NCBI RefSeq assembly: GCF_046254955.1
Contig: NZ_JBJXRG010000002.1
Location: 558,001-622,000, forward strand
Origin: Qipengyuania_C sp046254955
GTDB lineage: Bacteria > Pseudomonadota > Alphaproteobacteria > Sphingomonadales > Sphingomonadaceae
Direction: 5' to 3'
DNA: 64,000 nucleotides
The notes beneath the pieces are model-generated. The model saw only the letters and a list, made by a program, of their open reading frames with translations, had not been told where the DNA came from and did no database searches. The translations under genes and the position numbers were made by a program. Positions 43,710 through 53,132 of this stretch are shown here, piece after piece; the stretch's first letter is position 1; every line of letters begins with the position of its first letter.

Positions 43710-45041
43710 CTAGGCGCCTGGAACAGGCATCATGTCCATGGCAGCAACTGCCAGGGTTTCGGCAGCAGTCGCGATGACCTTCTCGGCATCGGGCGCCCAG
43801 AACGGCGAGTGCAATGAGGGCATATTGGCTTCGCCTGCCGCAACTTCCTCCAGCAGCTCTGCCGGGGTACCGCTGATCCAGAAAAGCACCGAACGGACAT
43901 TTTTTCTGTCGGCCCGGTGATAGCGGCCGAAGTCTTCGCCCCCTGTGGTCGGCGGCATTATTCCAACCCGGTCCTGACCCAAGCGTTTGGCAAAGCTTTC
44001 GATCAGTGCGTTGGTCAGCTCAGGATCGTTGTAGGTCGAAGGGGTGTACTCCTTCTTCGAAATGACAACAGGCATAAGCTCCTCGGGAAGCCCCGCAGCC
44101 ATCGCTTCGCCGCGTGCGATTCGCTCAATCCCGGAAAGCAACGCCTCCCGCACCTCGTCCTTATAACTTCTCACAGTGAGCTGGAGCCGCGCCTCATCAG
44201 GGATAATGTTGTGCTTGGAGCCGGCAAGGAAGCTCCCGACGGTTACAACCGCTGTATCGAGTGGATGCGTTTCGCGGCTCACCAGGGTCTGGAGCTTCAT
44301 CACGATAGAACTGGCCAGAACTATAGGATCCTTGGTCGTGTGCGGCTGGGCACCATGGCCGCCGACGCCCTTTACGGTGATATCCACGCTATCGACATTC
44401 GCCATCGCATAGCCTGGTGCCGCACCGACGGCTCCGGCTGGCAGCGGAGCCGACGCATTGTGAAACGCGAATACGTAATCCGGCTTGGGAAACCTCTCGA
44501 ATAAGCCATCGTCCAGCATCGCCTTGGCACCCGCTCCCAACTCTTCGGCTGGCTGCAGGATCATTACCAAGGTACCCTGCCAACCATCTCGATTGGCGAC
44601 CAGCCGCTGCGCTGCACCAATAAAGCCCGCCATATGCGTATCATGACCACAGGCGTGCATGACGCCGGTCGTGACACCGCTGGCGGGAACGGCGGTCTTG
44701 GTCGAAGCAAACGGCAATCCGGTCCGCTCGACCAAAGGCAACGCGTCCATGTCCGCCCGCAGCATGACGGTCGGCCCGTCGCCATTGTGCATGACCGAGA
44801 CGACACCTGTTTGTCCGACGCCTTCGGTCACTTCAAAACCGAGCGCGCGCATCCGAGCGGCGAGTTTGGCTGCTGTCTCGTGCTCTTCGAAACTCAGTTC
44901 CGGGTTCGCGTGCAAATCGCGATAGAGTTCCATCAGTTCCGGCATGTCTGCCGCGACTTGTTCACCAAGCGTGTCGGCCGATGCGGGTGATGCCAGAACT
45001 ATTGCGGCAAACGCCGCCCCGCAAATTAAGGCACGCTTCAT
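43710..45041 (-). CDS. Exported M20-family amidohydrolase/peptidase
   Basis: 443 residues. A signal peptide (1-22, ending SPASA) is followed by an M20D aminoacylase-type amidohydrolase. Metal ligands and catalytic residues are visible in HACGHDTHMAGFIGA, LQPAEELGAGAKAML and MPPTTGGEDFGRY. The lid domain occupies about 220-330 (VKGVGGHGAQPHTTKDPIVL). It hydrolyses N-acyl amino acids or similar amides in the periplasm. It lies 13 bp after the SLC13 permease gene, so the two may work together on an organic acid or amino acid substrate. Confidence 0.87.
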   Translation of the reverse strand: MKRALICGAAFAAIVLASPASADTLGEQVAADMPELMELYRDLHANPELSFEEHETAAKLAARMRALGFEVTEGVGQTGVVSVMHNGDGPTVMLRADMDALPLVERTGLPFASTKTAVPASGVTTGVMHACGHDTHMAGFIGAAQRLVANRDGWQGTLVMILQPAEELGAGAKAMLDDGLFERFPKPDYVFAFHNASAPLPAGAVGAAPGYAMANVDSVDITVKGVGGHGAQPHTTKDPIVLASSIVMKLQTLVSRETHPLDTAVVTVGSFLAGSKHNIIPDEARLQLTVRSYKDEVREALLSGIERIARGEAMAAGLPEELMPVVISKKEYTPSTYNDPELTNALIESFAKRLGQDRVGIMPPTTGGEDFGRYHRADRKNVRSVLFWISGTPAELLEEVAAGEANMPSLHSPFWAPDAEKVIATAAETLAVAAMDMMPVPGA

Positions 45042-45054
45042 GTGAGTGGCCTCC

Positions 45055-46881
45055 TCAGCCCATATCGTAGGTGATCACCAACAGCACCGAAAGCGTTGCA
45101 ACCATCAGCAGCACCAACGGTACACCTGTACGGATGTAGTCTTTGAAGACGTATGACCCTTCGGACATGATCAGCATGTTGGTCTGGTATGCGATCGGCG
45201 TTGCGTAGCAGAGGTTGCAGCCGAACAGCACGGCCAAAACCAGTGGTTCGGCTGGCAGGCCAAGCTGGCTCGCGATGGCAAATGCGATCGGTGTGCCGAC
45301 AGTGGCAGCTGTTGCGTTTGAAGCGAAGTTCGTCAGCACCGTGACGAATGCCATAATGGCGGCGAGGACAAAAGCCGGCGGAAGGTATTGCAGGCCCATT
45401 GACAGCGCCATGCCGAGCCATTCGGCTGCGCCGCTTTCGTCGATTATCCGGCCGATCGCGATACTTGCAGCAACCAGCACAATGACTTGCCCGGACAAAG
45501 CTCGTCCCACGCGATCGAATTTTACGCAGCCGGTCACGAACATCAGGATCGCTCCAGCCAGCGCTGCGATCGCAATCGGGAATATTCCGATCGAAGCCAA
45601 GCCTACCGCTACGCCCATGATAACTGCTGCGAGCAGCGCTTTGGAACGACGCGGCAATTCGCGGGCGCCGTCCAGCGTGAGCAGGCTGTCGCTGCGTGAG
45701 AATTCCTGCAGCTCTTCCTGCAAGCCCATCACCAGCAGTACATCGCCTTCTTGCATCCGCAGATCACCGCCTGCGGTATATTGGTCGCGTTCGCCCATCA
45801 GCTTTGCAGGCCGATGAATACCCAGAACTGCCACGCCATAAAGATCGGCGATTCCCGATGTCGGCAGTGTACGTTTGATCAGACGTGAATCCGCAGTCAC
45901 TGTCATCTCGACCACGGTGATGTCCTCGCTCCGCTGCGAGGCAGAACGATGGATCTTGTCGAGCACCCAAGCCGGCGCCACCTCACTCTTAAGAACGCGC
46001 ATGGCATCCTCCAGCGCCTGGTGCGTGCCCGAAACGTGGATCTTCTGCTGGCTCGTCAGCTTGCCGGAAGGCGTGTCGTGGAATTGAAAGTCCTTGGGCA
46101 ACTTTGGAACGACCGATGCGAGCTCCTTGTCATGCAGCTCACTGCTTTCACCGATTCGCAGCAACGTATGGAAGCGCCGCGCTTCGTGGATGTCTTCAAT
46201 GCGATTGTCACCCAGCATCCGGGGCATGACCAACCACATATAGGGAAGCGCGACCAGCGAGGCCATCAGCACGATTGGCGTGAAGTGGAACACGCCCATC
46301 TCGTCCATGCCCAGATCGATGGCAATTGATACAACAAGGATGTTGGTTGAAGTTCCGATAGTGGTCGCCAGCCCGCCGAGCAGCGATGCGGCATTGAGCG
46401 GCATCAAAGTCTTCGAGGTCGGCATCGCTCCCCGCAACGCCAGGGCCGCGAAAATCGGGATCAGCAATACCAGCACGGGCGTGTTGTTAACGAACATCGA
46501 CAGGAAGAATGCGATGACCAGCGATACGAGCAGGCCCAGCTGGAGGTTGATCTTGAAGACCTGCTCAAGGAAACGCGCTGCCGGTTCCAAGGCCCCTGTC
46601 ACAACGAGCCCTCGTCCAAGGACCATGAGGGCGCAGATTGTAATCAGCGCCGGATGCCCGAAGCCGCCGAATGCCAGCTCCAACCCGTAGGAAACGCTGG
46701 TGTCCCTCAGAGGGAAAAAATAAAGGCCGACTGCGATCACCGCGATCGTCAATAATGAGACGATCTCGATCGACATGCGTCCGCGCACAAAGGCAATGAA
46801 CATGGCGACAGTGATCGCCATAGCCGCCAAAGCGTGAAATGATGGGACGCCAAGCATCGGTGCGGATACGGTTCCCACCAT
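45055..46881 (-). CDS. SLC13-family permease with central TrkA-C domains
   Basis: 608 residues. Two halves of membrane helices (about 1-210 and 410-608) flank a soluble pair of TrkA-C regulatory domains (about 215-400, with TVTADSRLIKRTLPTSGIADL and RMQEGDVLLVMG). Helix-hairpin motifs MFVNNTPVLVLLIP and TNFASNATAATVGTPIAFAI mark the substrate/sodium sites of this family. It likely moves dicarboxylate, sulfate or a related anion. The first ATG was used; Met9 is possible. Confidence 0.87.
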   Translation of the reverse strand: MVGTVSAPMLGVPSFHALAAMAITVAMFIAFVRGRMSIEIVSLLTIAVIAVGLYFFPLRDTSVSYGLELAFGGFGHPALITICALMVLGRGLVVTGALEPAARFLEQVFKINLQLGLLVSLVIAFFLSMFVNNTPVLVLLIPIFAALALRGAMPTSKTLMPLNAASLLGGLATTIGTSTNILVVSIAIDLGMDEMGVFHFTPIVLMASLVALPYMWLVMPRMLGDNRIEDIHEARRFHTLLRIGESSELHDKELASVVPKLPKDFQFHDTPSGKLTSQQKIHVSGTHQALEDAMRVLKSEVAPAWVLDKIHRSASQRSEDITVVEMTVTADSRLIKRTLPTSGIADLYGVAVLGIHRPAKLMGERDQYTAGGDLRMQEGDVLLVMGLQEELQEFSRSDSLLTLDGARELPRRSKALLAAVIMGVAVGLASIGIFPIAIAALAGAILMFVTGCVKFDRVGRALSGQVIVLVAASIAIGRIIDESGAAEWLGMALSMGLQYLPPAFVLAAIMAFVTVLTNFASNATAATVGTPIAFAIASQLGLPAEPLVLAVLFGCNLCYATPIAYQTNMLIMSEGSYVFKDYIRTGVPLVLLMVATLSVLLVITYDMG

Positions 46882-46946
46882 GCGGCGAAATTAGCAAGCA
46901 GGTTTTTGAAATCGCGTGAAAGTCGCGGACCCGAATTGACGTTGAA

Positions 46947-47031
46947 TGGTGCCCCTGGCCCGACTCGAACGGGCACTTCCGAAGAAAAGCGATTTTGAGT
47001 CGCTCGCGTCTACCGATTCCGCCACAGGGGC
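46947..47031 (-). tRNA. tRNA-Leu (anticodon CAA)
   Basis: An 85-base class II tRNA on the minus strand. Acceptor GCCCCTG pairs with CAGGGGC, the anticodon loop CTCAAAA presents CAA, and a long variable arm is present. The T arm CGGGC...TTCGA...GCCCG is complete, with A73 and CCA encoded at 46947-46949. No integrase or element lies next to it. Confidence 0.95.
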
Positions 47032-47115
47032 ACTGCGTCGGGAGCGCGGCTGTTAGCCCCCCATTCGCTGGGATTCAAGCTTTCAAGGCGCGGTCTCTTC
47101 CGCATTGCCGCGTCT

Positions 47116-47934
47116 CTACTTGAGGGCAGTCACAAGTGCCTTATGGAGGCGCGAGTGGAGCACATCGTTGGCCGCAAGCACCTGGCCCGAATGGATCGGC
47201 TCGGAGCGACCGCGGAAATCGCTGACGAATCCGCCGGCCTCGCGGATAAGCAGGCAACCAGCCGCAGTGTCCCAATCGCTGAGCCCGCTTTCCCAGAACC
47301 CGTCGAAACGTCCGGCTGCGACCCAAGCCATGTCAAGCGATGCCGCACCAAATCGGCGGATCCCCGCGACCTGGGGGCCAATTGCCGAGTAGATTTTCAT
47401 CCATTGTTCGGGATCGCCGGCACCCTGGAAAGGAATACCTGTTGCGATAAGTGAATCCGAAAGACGACCGCGTGCTGAGACGCGCAAGCGCCCATCCTGC
47501 AGCCACGCGCCGCGATTTTTCTCGGCCCAGAAAGTTTCATCAGTGATTGGCTGGTAGACAACCCCTGCGATCACATCGCCCCAGCACGATCCACCGGGTT
47601 TGGGTTCCTGAGCGGCAATCGATACCGCGAAATGTGGTATGCCGTGGAGGAAGTTGCTGGTCCCGTCGAGCGGGTCGATAACCCAGCGCGGCATGCCCGG
47701 TTCGCCTTCGATAACGCCGGCCTCTTCGAGCACGAAGCCCCAGCCGGGCCGCGCCTGGAGCAGCTCGTCATAGATGATCCGCTCGGCGCGCATATCCGCC
47801 TTAGAAACGAAATCCGCCGGTCCCTTGCGGCTTACCTGGAGATGCTCGACTTCGCCGAAATCGCGGCGCAAGCGGCCACCCGCCTTGCGGGCAGCCTTCT
47901 CCATCACACGGATTATGCCAGAAAGTACGGCCAT
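47116..47934 (-). CDS. suhB: Inositol monophosphatase family protein (SuhB-like)
   Basis: 272 residues. The metal-dependent phosphatase motifs are WVIDPLDGTSNFLHGIPHFA and the C-terminal LSDWDTAAGCLLIREAGGFV. The first Glu motif reads FVLEEAGVIEG, a variant of the usual GEE sequence. It dephosphorylates inositol-1-phosphate or related sugar phosphates; SuhB also acts in rRNA processing in some bacteria. It starts six bases after the efp stop codon on the same strand, an efp-suhB pair. Confidence 0.85.
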   Translation of the reverse strand: MAVLSGIIRVMEKAARKAGGRLRRDFGEVEHLQVSRKGPADFVSKADMRAERIIYDELLQARPGWGFVLEEAGVIEGEPGMPRWVIDPLDGTSNFLHGIPHFAVSIAAQEPKPGGSCWGDVIAGVVYQPITDETFWAEKNRGAWLQDGRLRVSARGRLSDSLIATGIPFQGAGDPEQWMKIYSAIGPQVAGIRRFGAASLDMAWVAAGRFDGFWESGLSDWDTAAGCLLIREAGGFVSDFRGRSEPIHSGQVLAANDVLHSRLHKALVTALK

Positions 47935-47940
47935 CGCTTC

Positions 47941-48504
47941 CTAGCCAGCCTTCCCGACATACGCTTGCTCGTACACGTCGACCACGATCCGCGTTCCGCT
48001 TTCAATATGCGGTGGGACCATGATGCGCACGCCGTTATCAAGCACGGCCGGCTTGTAGCTGGACGAGGCAGTCTGCCCTTTCACTACGGCATCTGCCTCC
48101 ACGATCTCGGCTTCGATCTGCTGCGGCAGCGCCACCGATATCGGTTTCTCTTCCCACAGCTCGAGCTGTACTTGCATACCGTCCTGGAGGAACGGGCGAG
48201 CATCGCCGAGCAGGTCGCTTGGCAGGTTGATCTGCTCGTAGTTCTCCTGGTCCATGAACACGAGCATGTCGCCGTCTTCATAGAGGAACTGAAATTCTTT
48301 CGTATCCAGCCGCACCTTCTCAACGGTGTCGGCACTGCGAAAACGCACATTGGTCTTGCGGCCGTCCTGCAGGTTCTTCATCTCGACCTGCATGTAGGCA
48401 CCGCCCTTGCCCGGTTGGGTGTGCTGGATTTTGGCAACTTTCCAGATACCTTTTTCATATTCCAGAATATTGCCCGGACGAATGTCCACGCCGCTGATTT
48501 TCAT
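47941..48504 (-). CDS. efp: Translation elongation factor P
   Basis: 187 residues from ATG 48504; a longer frame upstream is not plausible. The KOW-like N-domain reads MKISGVDIRPGNILEYEKGI, with the modification loop QHTQPGKGGAY (Lys near position 34). Two OB domains follow, ending GTRIVVDVYEQAYVGKAG. EF-P relieves ribosome stalling at polyproline. Whether a lysyl-modification enzyme is present cannot be seen here. Confidence 0.95.
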   Translation of the reverse strand: MKISGVDIRPGNILEYEKGIWKVAKIQHTQPGKGGAYMQVEMKNLQDGRKTNVRFRSADTVEKVRLDTKEFQFLYEDGDMLVFMDQENYEQINLPSDLLGDARPFLQDGMQVQLELWEEKPISVALPQQIEAEIVEADAVVKGQTASSSYKPAVLDNGVRIMVPPHIESGTRIVVDVYEQAYVGKAG

Positions 48505-48636
48505 GAGAATGAGCCTTCGATATTTCGGGAGCGAGCCATTGCCCGCAAGCGCGGCGGGCCTTAGCCGAGCTATTGCAACCGGGCAAGGCCGCGCAGGTAC
48601 TGGCATCCTAGCCGGGACGGTGATATTCTGCTCCAC

Positions 48637-48993
48637 ATGATCAAACCCCTGCTTGTAATCGCGATTGCTGCTCTTCAGTCCACCGCCTTGCTGGCAGCGC
48701 CCGGCGGAACATTGCGCACCCTCGAGCGCGGGACTTATCAATGCGCCTTACCCGGAATTGCCGGCGAATCAGCCCTCCTGGTTCGGGAGGAACGCGGGTT
48801 CCGGGTCATCAATGCGTCGAGCTACTTCAAAGACGGCAAACGTGGAACTTACCTTCACACAGGCGACAGGGTAGTTTTCACTTCCGGCCAGATGCGCGGG
48901 GAAAAGTTTGTCCGGCAGAGCGATTTCATGCTGCAAGAGCTCAAGGATGACGGAACACTAGGCCGCCTTCGCTGCGTACGCCGCGGCGAATAG
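48637..48993 (+). CDS. Exported hypothetical protein beside efp
   Basis: 118 residues. A signal peptide (1-20, ending TALLA) is followed by a small beta-rich domain with two Cys residues (ERGTYQCALPGIAG and GRLRCVRRG) that could form a disulfide linking its ends. I do not recognise the family. Divergent from efp with a 132 bp gap. Confidence 0.65.
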   Translation: MIKPLLVIAIAALQSTALLAAPGGTLRTLERGTYQCALPGIAGESALLVREERGFRVINASSYFKDGKRGTYLHTGDRVVFTSGQMRGEKFVRQSDFMLQELKDDGTLGRLRCVRRGE

Positions 48994-49002
48994 AGCCAGC
49001 CC

Positions 49003-49701
49003 CTATTTCCGGGTCAACAAGGGGTAGGGATTGAGCGCGACCGACGGCTCCCACCATTTTGCGTCTTCGGTGGTCCGCAGAATAGCAAAGTGCAGGTGCG
49101 GTGCGTCAGGCGATGCATTGCCAGTGAAACCAACTGTGCCAATCCGCTGCCCTTGGAGTATCTGCTGCCCTTCCTTCAGACCTGGAGCATATTCAGCCAA
49201 ATGTGCATAGTAATGGATCGTCTTGCGGTCATTTGACCTGATATAGATCGTATTCCCGCCGGCATCGGATTTGAACAGTTTCTCAACTGTGCCCGGAGCA
49301 GCCGCGACTACGCTCGTGCCTTCCGGCGCCATGATATCGATTGCCTCATGCAAGCGATTTCCACTGGCCCGCGAATCCGTGAAGGTATCGGTCAGATCTG
49401 TGCGCCGCACATTCATCACCGGCACCACGTAGCGCGCTGGCGGCACATCCTCTTTTGTAAGCCCGATCCCGACATGCAGCGGATCCGCTTGCTCGGCATC
49501 GCCGTCTGTCGCTGCGCCATCAATCCTTCCACCGGTGGTTTCCGTCGGCGTCGGACTGGGAGCCGCTTCGGCCGGCCGCACCGAATCCACGCCCTTCTTA
49601 CTGGTGGAATTCTCGATGATGCTCCCGCCCGCCACGATCCACACCACCGATGTGATCGTGGCCGTGACGAGGATGGTTATGAGTCGGTCAAAGAAAGCCA
49701 T
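49003..49701 (-). CDS. M23-family peptidase, membrane anchored
   Basis: 232 residues. An N-terminal membrane helix (7-25) and a Pro/Thr/Ala-rich linker (40-70) precede an LytM domain with zinc ligands in RLHEAIDIMAP (His118, Asp122) and HLHFAI. It cuts cell-wall crosslinks or activates other hydrolases. Lies 19 bp after the L,D-transpeptidase gene stop on the same strand, so the two may be an envelope-remodelling pair. Confidence 0.87.
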   Translation of the reverse strand: MAFFDRLITILVTATITSVVWIVAGGSIIENSTSKKGVDSVRPAEAAPSPTPTETTGGRIDGAATDGDAEQADPLHVGIGLTKEDVPPARYVVPVMNVRRTDLTDTFTDSRASGNRLHEAIDIMAPEGTSVVAAAPGTVEKLFKSDAGGNTIYIRSNDRKTIHYYAHLAEYAPGLKEGQQILQGQRIGTVGFTGNASPDAPHLHFAILRTTEDAKWWEPSVALNPYPLLTRK

Positions 49702-49720
49702 GGCCGCAACCTAGCACGGA

Positions 49721-50932
49721 TCAGGCGACAAATTCGACCTTTGTACTTTGTGAGACCATCTGTGCGAGTCTCGCGGCATCCCAATTGGTCAGCCGCACGC
49801 ATCCGCTGCTTTGTGCGCGGCCGATCGTTTCAGGATCGGGCGTCCCGTGGATACCGTAGTGTTCCTTGCTCAGATCGATCCAGACCACCCCGACCGGGCC
49901 ATTGGGTCCAGGCGGCAATTGGTATTCCTTGCCTTCGCCCTGTCCGAGCACTTCGGGATCGTAACTGTAAGTCGGGTTATAAGCTTCACCAAGTATATCC
50001 CAATCACCCAACGGCAGCGGGAATTCACTGGAACCGGAACTGACAGTGAAGAGCGCTACCAGCTTTTCGCCCTGGTAGGCTTTTAGCGTCTTGCCCGCCT
50101 TGCTGACGACGATCCGGTCAACTTCAGGCTGCTCGCTGCCAACGCCCAGCGATGCGAGCGTGCGCTGCCAGTCTTCGCTCTCGATCGCGCCTGGTTTGAT
50201 TTTGTCCGCTCCGATATTGGGAACACGGATCATCTGGCCGGCAGCGAACTTGCTGGACTTCGTCATACCCGGCGTAGCCTTGTCTGCCGATGGAGTGGGC
50301 GTCGGCGATGGCGAGGAAGTTGCATCTGCATCCGGACCCGAACCAGCAGGTTTGCCTCCCGGGTTGAGCATTTCGAGTGTCTCTATCGTGGTATGGAAGC
50401 GTTCGGCCAACCGCTCGTCCAGCGACTTGTAGCCAAGACGATCCAACTTGGCTTTCTCTGCCGTGTCCTCCGGAATATCCGTATAGCCTTGATCCGCCCA
50501 ATCATCGGGGATCCGCACGACACGCGTTGCGGGAATCTTTTCCCAATCGGCCAAGGCTTTCCTGGTCTGCTCGTCAAGCTTGCCGGTGACCTCGAGACCG
50601 TTGGCCTGCTGGAACCCGGTCAGAGCGTTCTCTGTCGACATACCCATCTTGCCATCGATCACACCGGGACCAAAGCCAATGCGATCCAGCACAACCTGTG
50701 CCTGCATGATCGGGCGTTCTTCGGAATCGGGGATATCCGACGATTGTGTCGGATCGCTCGCCGCGTCGTCTCCGATTTCATTCAAATAGCGATCGTCATT
50801 CGATGCCATGGAATCGGCAAGATTGTCGCTTGCAGGCTCAGCCTGGGTTGTCTGGTCCTCGTTCTCGTCGCTCGCACTGATGTTGCACGCGGCAAGAGCC
50901 AGAACCGAAGCTGCGATAAATAGGTGGCGCAT
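49721..50932 (-). CDS. L,D-transpeptidase lipoprotein with peptidoglycan-binding domain
   Basis: 403 residues. A lipoprotein signal with lipobox LAAC (Cys16) is followed by a peptidoglycan-binding domain (about 75-130, with QVVLDRIGFGPGVIDGKMG). A low-complexity Ser/Pro/Thr linker (about 195-225) and a C-terminal YkuD domain come next. The catalytic motif is HGTPDPETIGRAQSSGCVRL (His362 and Cys378). It forms 3-3 crosslinks or anchors proteins to peptidoglycan. Confidence 0.9.
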   Translation of the reverse strand: MRHLFIAASVLALAACNISASDENEDQTTQAEPASDNLADSMASNDDRYLNEIGDDAASDPTQSSDIPDSEERPIMQAQVVLDRIGFGPGVIDGKMGMSTENALTGFQQANGLEVTGKLDEQTRKALADWEKIPATRVVRIPDDWADQGYTDIPEDTAEKAKLDRLGYKSLDERLAERFHTTIETLEMLNPGGKPAGSGPDADATSSPSPTPTPSADKATPGMTKSSKFAAGQMIRVPNIGADKIKPGAIESEDWQRTLASLGVGSEQPEVDRIVVSKAGKTLKAYQGEKLVALFTVSSGSSEFPLPLGDWDILGEAYNPTYSYDPEVLGQGEGKEYQLPPGPNGPVGVVWIDLSKEHYGIHGTPDPETIGRAQSSGCVRLTNWDAARLAQMVSQSTKVEFVA

Positions 50933-51011
50933 ATAAATTCCTCATCCTCAGGCGCGACCCTCACGCCTTCATGGAATTTCAACGCATTACTCACCGGATG
51001 GGTCCGAGGAT

Positions 51012-51662
51012 TCAGCCCTTGCTTTCCAACGTCTTGCGGAAGGCATTAATGGCCTCCACTTCGTCACCGCCCCAGATAGAGCCGGAAACCGCCAGGAAAT
51101 CCGCGCCGGCGTCAACCAGCGGTCTGCAGTTTTGCGGCGTGATACCGCCAATCGCCACGCAAGGAAGCTCGAAAAGATTGCTCCACCATTCGAGAATTTC
51201 AGGCTCGGGGCGGTGCTCGCTCGCCTTGGTTTGCGAGGGATAGAAAGCGCCGAACGCGACATAGTCGGCCCCGGCCTCGCCCGCCTCCATCGCGAAATGC
51301 TTCGACGCGTGACAGGTTACGCCGATCTGAGCCTCGCGCCCCAGAATTTCGCGTGCCTCGCGCGGATCACCGTCAGACTGACCCAGATGAACCCCATCCG
51401 CGCCCAGACGTTTCGCCAGAGCAACGTCGTCATTGACGACGAAGGCCACATTCCGTTCAGCGCAGATCGCTTGCAGAGGTTCGGCGAGGCGCGCTGCCTC
51501 GTGCTGATCGTGATCCTTCACCCGGAACTGAAACGCGGTCGCGAGTCCCATGCCTGCGTCCAGCGCGCGAGATAAACGATTGGGAAATTCTCCGGTCACA
51601 TCGAGAGGAGAAATCAGGTAGATCTGGCAGGAAGCGTCATTCATCTTGCGCTCAATAGTCAT
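51012..51662 (-). CDS. thiE: Thiamine phosphate synthase
   Basis: 216 residues of a TIM barrel, with FQFRVKDHDQHEAARLA, VVNDDVALAKRLGADGVHLG plus QSD, the SQTKAS loop and PCVAIGGITPQN, which are the pyrophosphate-binding marks of ThiE. It joins HMP-PP and thiazole phosphate. The start at ATG 51662 has no strong ribosome binding site; Met7 (51644) is equally likely. It lies near fba, pgk, gap and tkt; its product is needed for transketolase cofactor, but there is no proof of co-regulation. Confidence 0.88.
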   Translation of the reverse strand: MTIERKMNDASCQIYLISPLDVTGEFPNRLSRALDAGMGLATAFQFRVKDHDQHEAARLAEPLQAICAERNVAFVVNDDVALAKRLGADGVHLGQSDGDPREAREILGREAQIGVTCHASKHFAMEAGEAGADYVAFGAFYPSQTKASEHRPEPEILEWWSNLFELPCVAIGGITPQNCRPLVDAGADFLAVSGSIWGGDEVEAINAFRKTLESKG

Positions 51663-51678
51663 ACGACAAGGATAGGCA

Positions 51679-52119
51679 ATGCAGCTAATCGAGACTTCGT
51701 TCGCGTTTGCAATCTTCGCCAGTCTTTCGGGTTGCGTTACGGGCGAGCAGCCTGCCGAGATACCGGGGTGCCGCGCGATGGATTGCGCCGCGCTGGGAGA
51801 ACCGCAGGAAATTGGCCGCTATGAAGTCGATCTGGTGGTGACTCCGCTTGAAGTCATCGAGGATTCGCGCTGCCCGATCGAAGCCGAATGCGTATGGGAA
51901 GGTCGGGTCCTGCTCAAAAGCGAATTGCGAATGGGTCACGAGATCATCACCGTCGAGCTCACGACCGAGGAGGCCTTGCGCATCAACGGCGGGATGCTGT
52001 CCATTGCAGAGGTGGCACCCGAACAATCGGTAGAATGGTCGCCGATACCCAGCGAGAATTACCGTTTCGGATTCCGCTTCGCACCCGACATCATGGAACC
52101 GCCTGCGCCGACGTCCTAA
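51679..52119 (+). CDS. Small lipoprotein of unknown function
   Basis: 146 residues. The N-terminal helix ends in lipobox LSGC (16-19), and Cys19 is the lipidation site. The mature part has a Cys pair in SRCPIEAECVWEG, a motif that recurs in small secreted lipoproteins with no known role. The ribosome binding site AAGGA is weak. The stop TAA abuts the stop of convergent fba without a gap. Confidence 0.65.
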   Translation: MQLIETSFAFAIFASLSGCVTGEQPAEIPGCRAMDCAALGEPQEIGRYEVDLVVTPLEVIEDSRCPIEAECVWEGRVLLKSELRMGHEIITVELTTEEALRINGGMLSIAEVAPEQSVEWSPIPSENYRFGFRFAPDIMEPPAPTS

Positions 52120-53007
52120 TCAGGCCATACTGGCGGCGTGGATCTGATCTATTGCCGCACCCAGAACGGAATCGAACTCTTCATCGCTCTGTGTTTGGCG
52201 CAAGTCCTGCAGCAATCCGCGGCTGAAACTGGCGATCATCCCCTCGTTCTTGGCCAGCTCGGTGCACGCTTCATCGGTGGAATAACCACCGGACAGAGCG
52301 ACGACGCGCAATATGCGCGGATGAGCGATCAGCGGAGCATAGAGGTTTGGCGCAACCGGTAGCGATAGCTTCAACATCACGCGCTGCGAGCTGTCTAGCG
52401 CATCGAGCTGACTGCCTATTTCCGAAAGCAAAATAGCGTCGGCAGCCTCGCGCTCGGGGCTTTTGATATTCACTTCCGGTTCGATGATCGGGACGAGGCC
52501 GTGGTCAATGATCTGGCGACCAAACACGAACTGCTGTTCCACATTGGTGGCAATACCACTTGGATCAGCGAGATTGATTACCGAGCGCATCTTGGTGCCA
52601 AACATGCCGAGCTCAACAGCGCGTTCGCACTGTTCGTCAAGATTGGGGATCGGTTTCATCAGTTGGACGCCGTCATTTTCGTCCTCAAGCCCCTTGTCGA
52701 CTTTCAGGAAAGGGACAATGCCGCGTTCCTTCAGCGCCTGCGGGGTCGGCACGCCGTCTACCTGCCCTTCCATTGTCTTCTCGAACAGGATCGCACCAAG
52801 CACCTTGCCATTCGCGAAGCACGGGCTTTTGATGATGCGACTGCGCATCTCGTGGATCAGCGCGAACATCTCGTCCTCGCTGCCCCAGGCGTCCTCACCG
52901 ACACCATAACCGGCCAAAGCCTTGGGAGTCGATCCGCCCGACTGATCGAGTGCTGCGATAAAGCCCGAACCGACTTTGATCTTGGCGGTCATTTCCTCAT
53001 TGGTCAT
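52120..53007 (-). CDS. fba: Class I fructose-bisphosphate aldolase
   Basis: 295 residues from ATG 53007; a longer frame to 53115 lacks homologous sequence. Class I features are ALDQSGGSTPKALAGYGV, VPIIEPEVNIKSPERE (Glu pair) and a Schiff-base Lys in VMLKLSLPVAP. It cleaves fructose-1,6-bisphosphate in glycolysis. Grouped with pgk, gap and tkt on the same strand, but four short genes intervene. Confidence 0.92.
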   Translation of the reverse strand: MTNEEMTAKIKVGSGFIAALDQSGGSTPKALAGYGVGEDAWGSEDEMFALIHEMRSRIIKSPCFANGKVLGAILFEKTMEGQVDGVPTPQALKERGIVPFLKVDKGLEDENDGVQLMKPIPNLDEQCERAVELGMFGTKMRSVINLADPSGIATNVEQQFVFGRQIIDHGLVPIIEPEVNIKSPEREAADAILLSEIGSQLDALDSSQRVMLKLSLPVAPNLYAPLIAHPRILRVVALSGGYSTDEACTELAKNEGMIASFSRGLLQDLRQTQSDEEFDSVLGAAIDQIHAASMA

Positions 53008-53132
53008 CGGTCGTATCCTGCGTAGCGTGAGACTGTTTTCCGGCGGCTTAGCCAGCACCGCCTTGCCCTGCAACCATGGGAACGTAACCATTCCACCACT
53101 CGTTCGAACCAGCAACAGGAAAGGGGAATTGC

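Noticed and set aside
46947..47031. tRNA-Leu as an integration (attachment) site
   Set aside because: There is no integrase, no repeated tRNA end and no composition change on either side.
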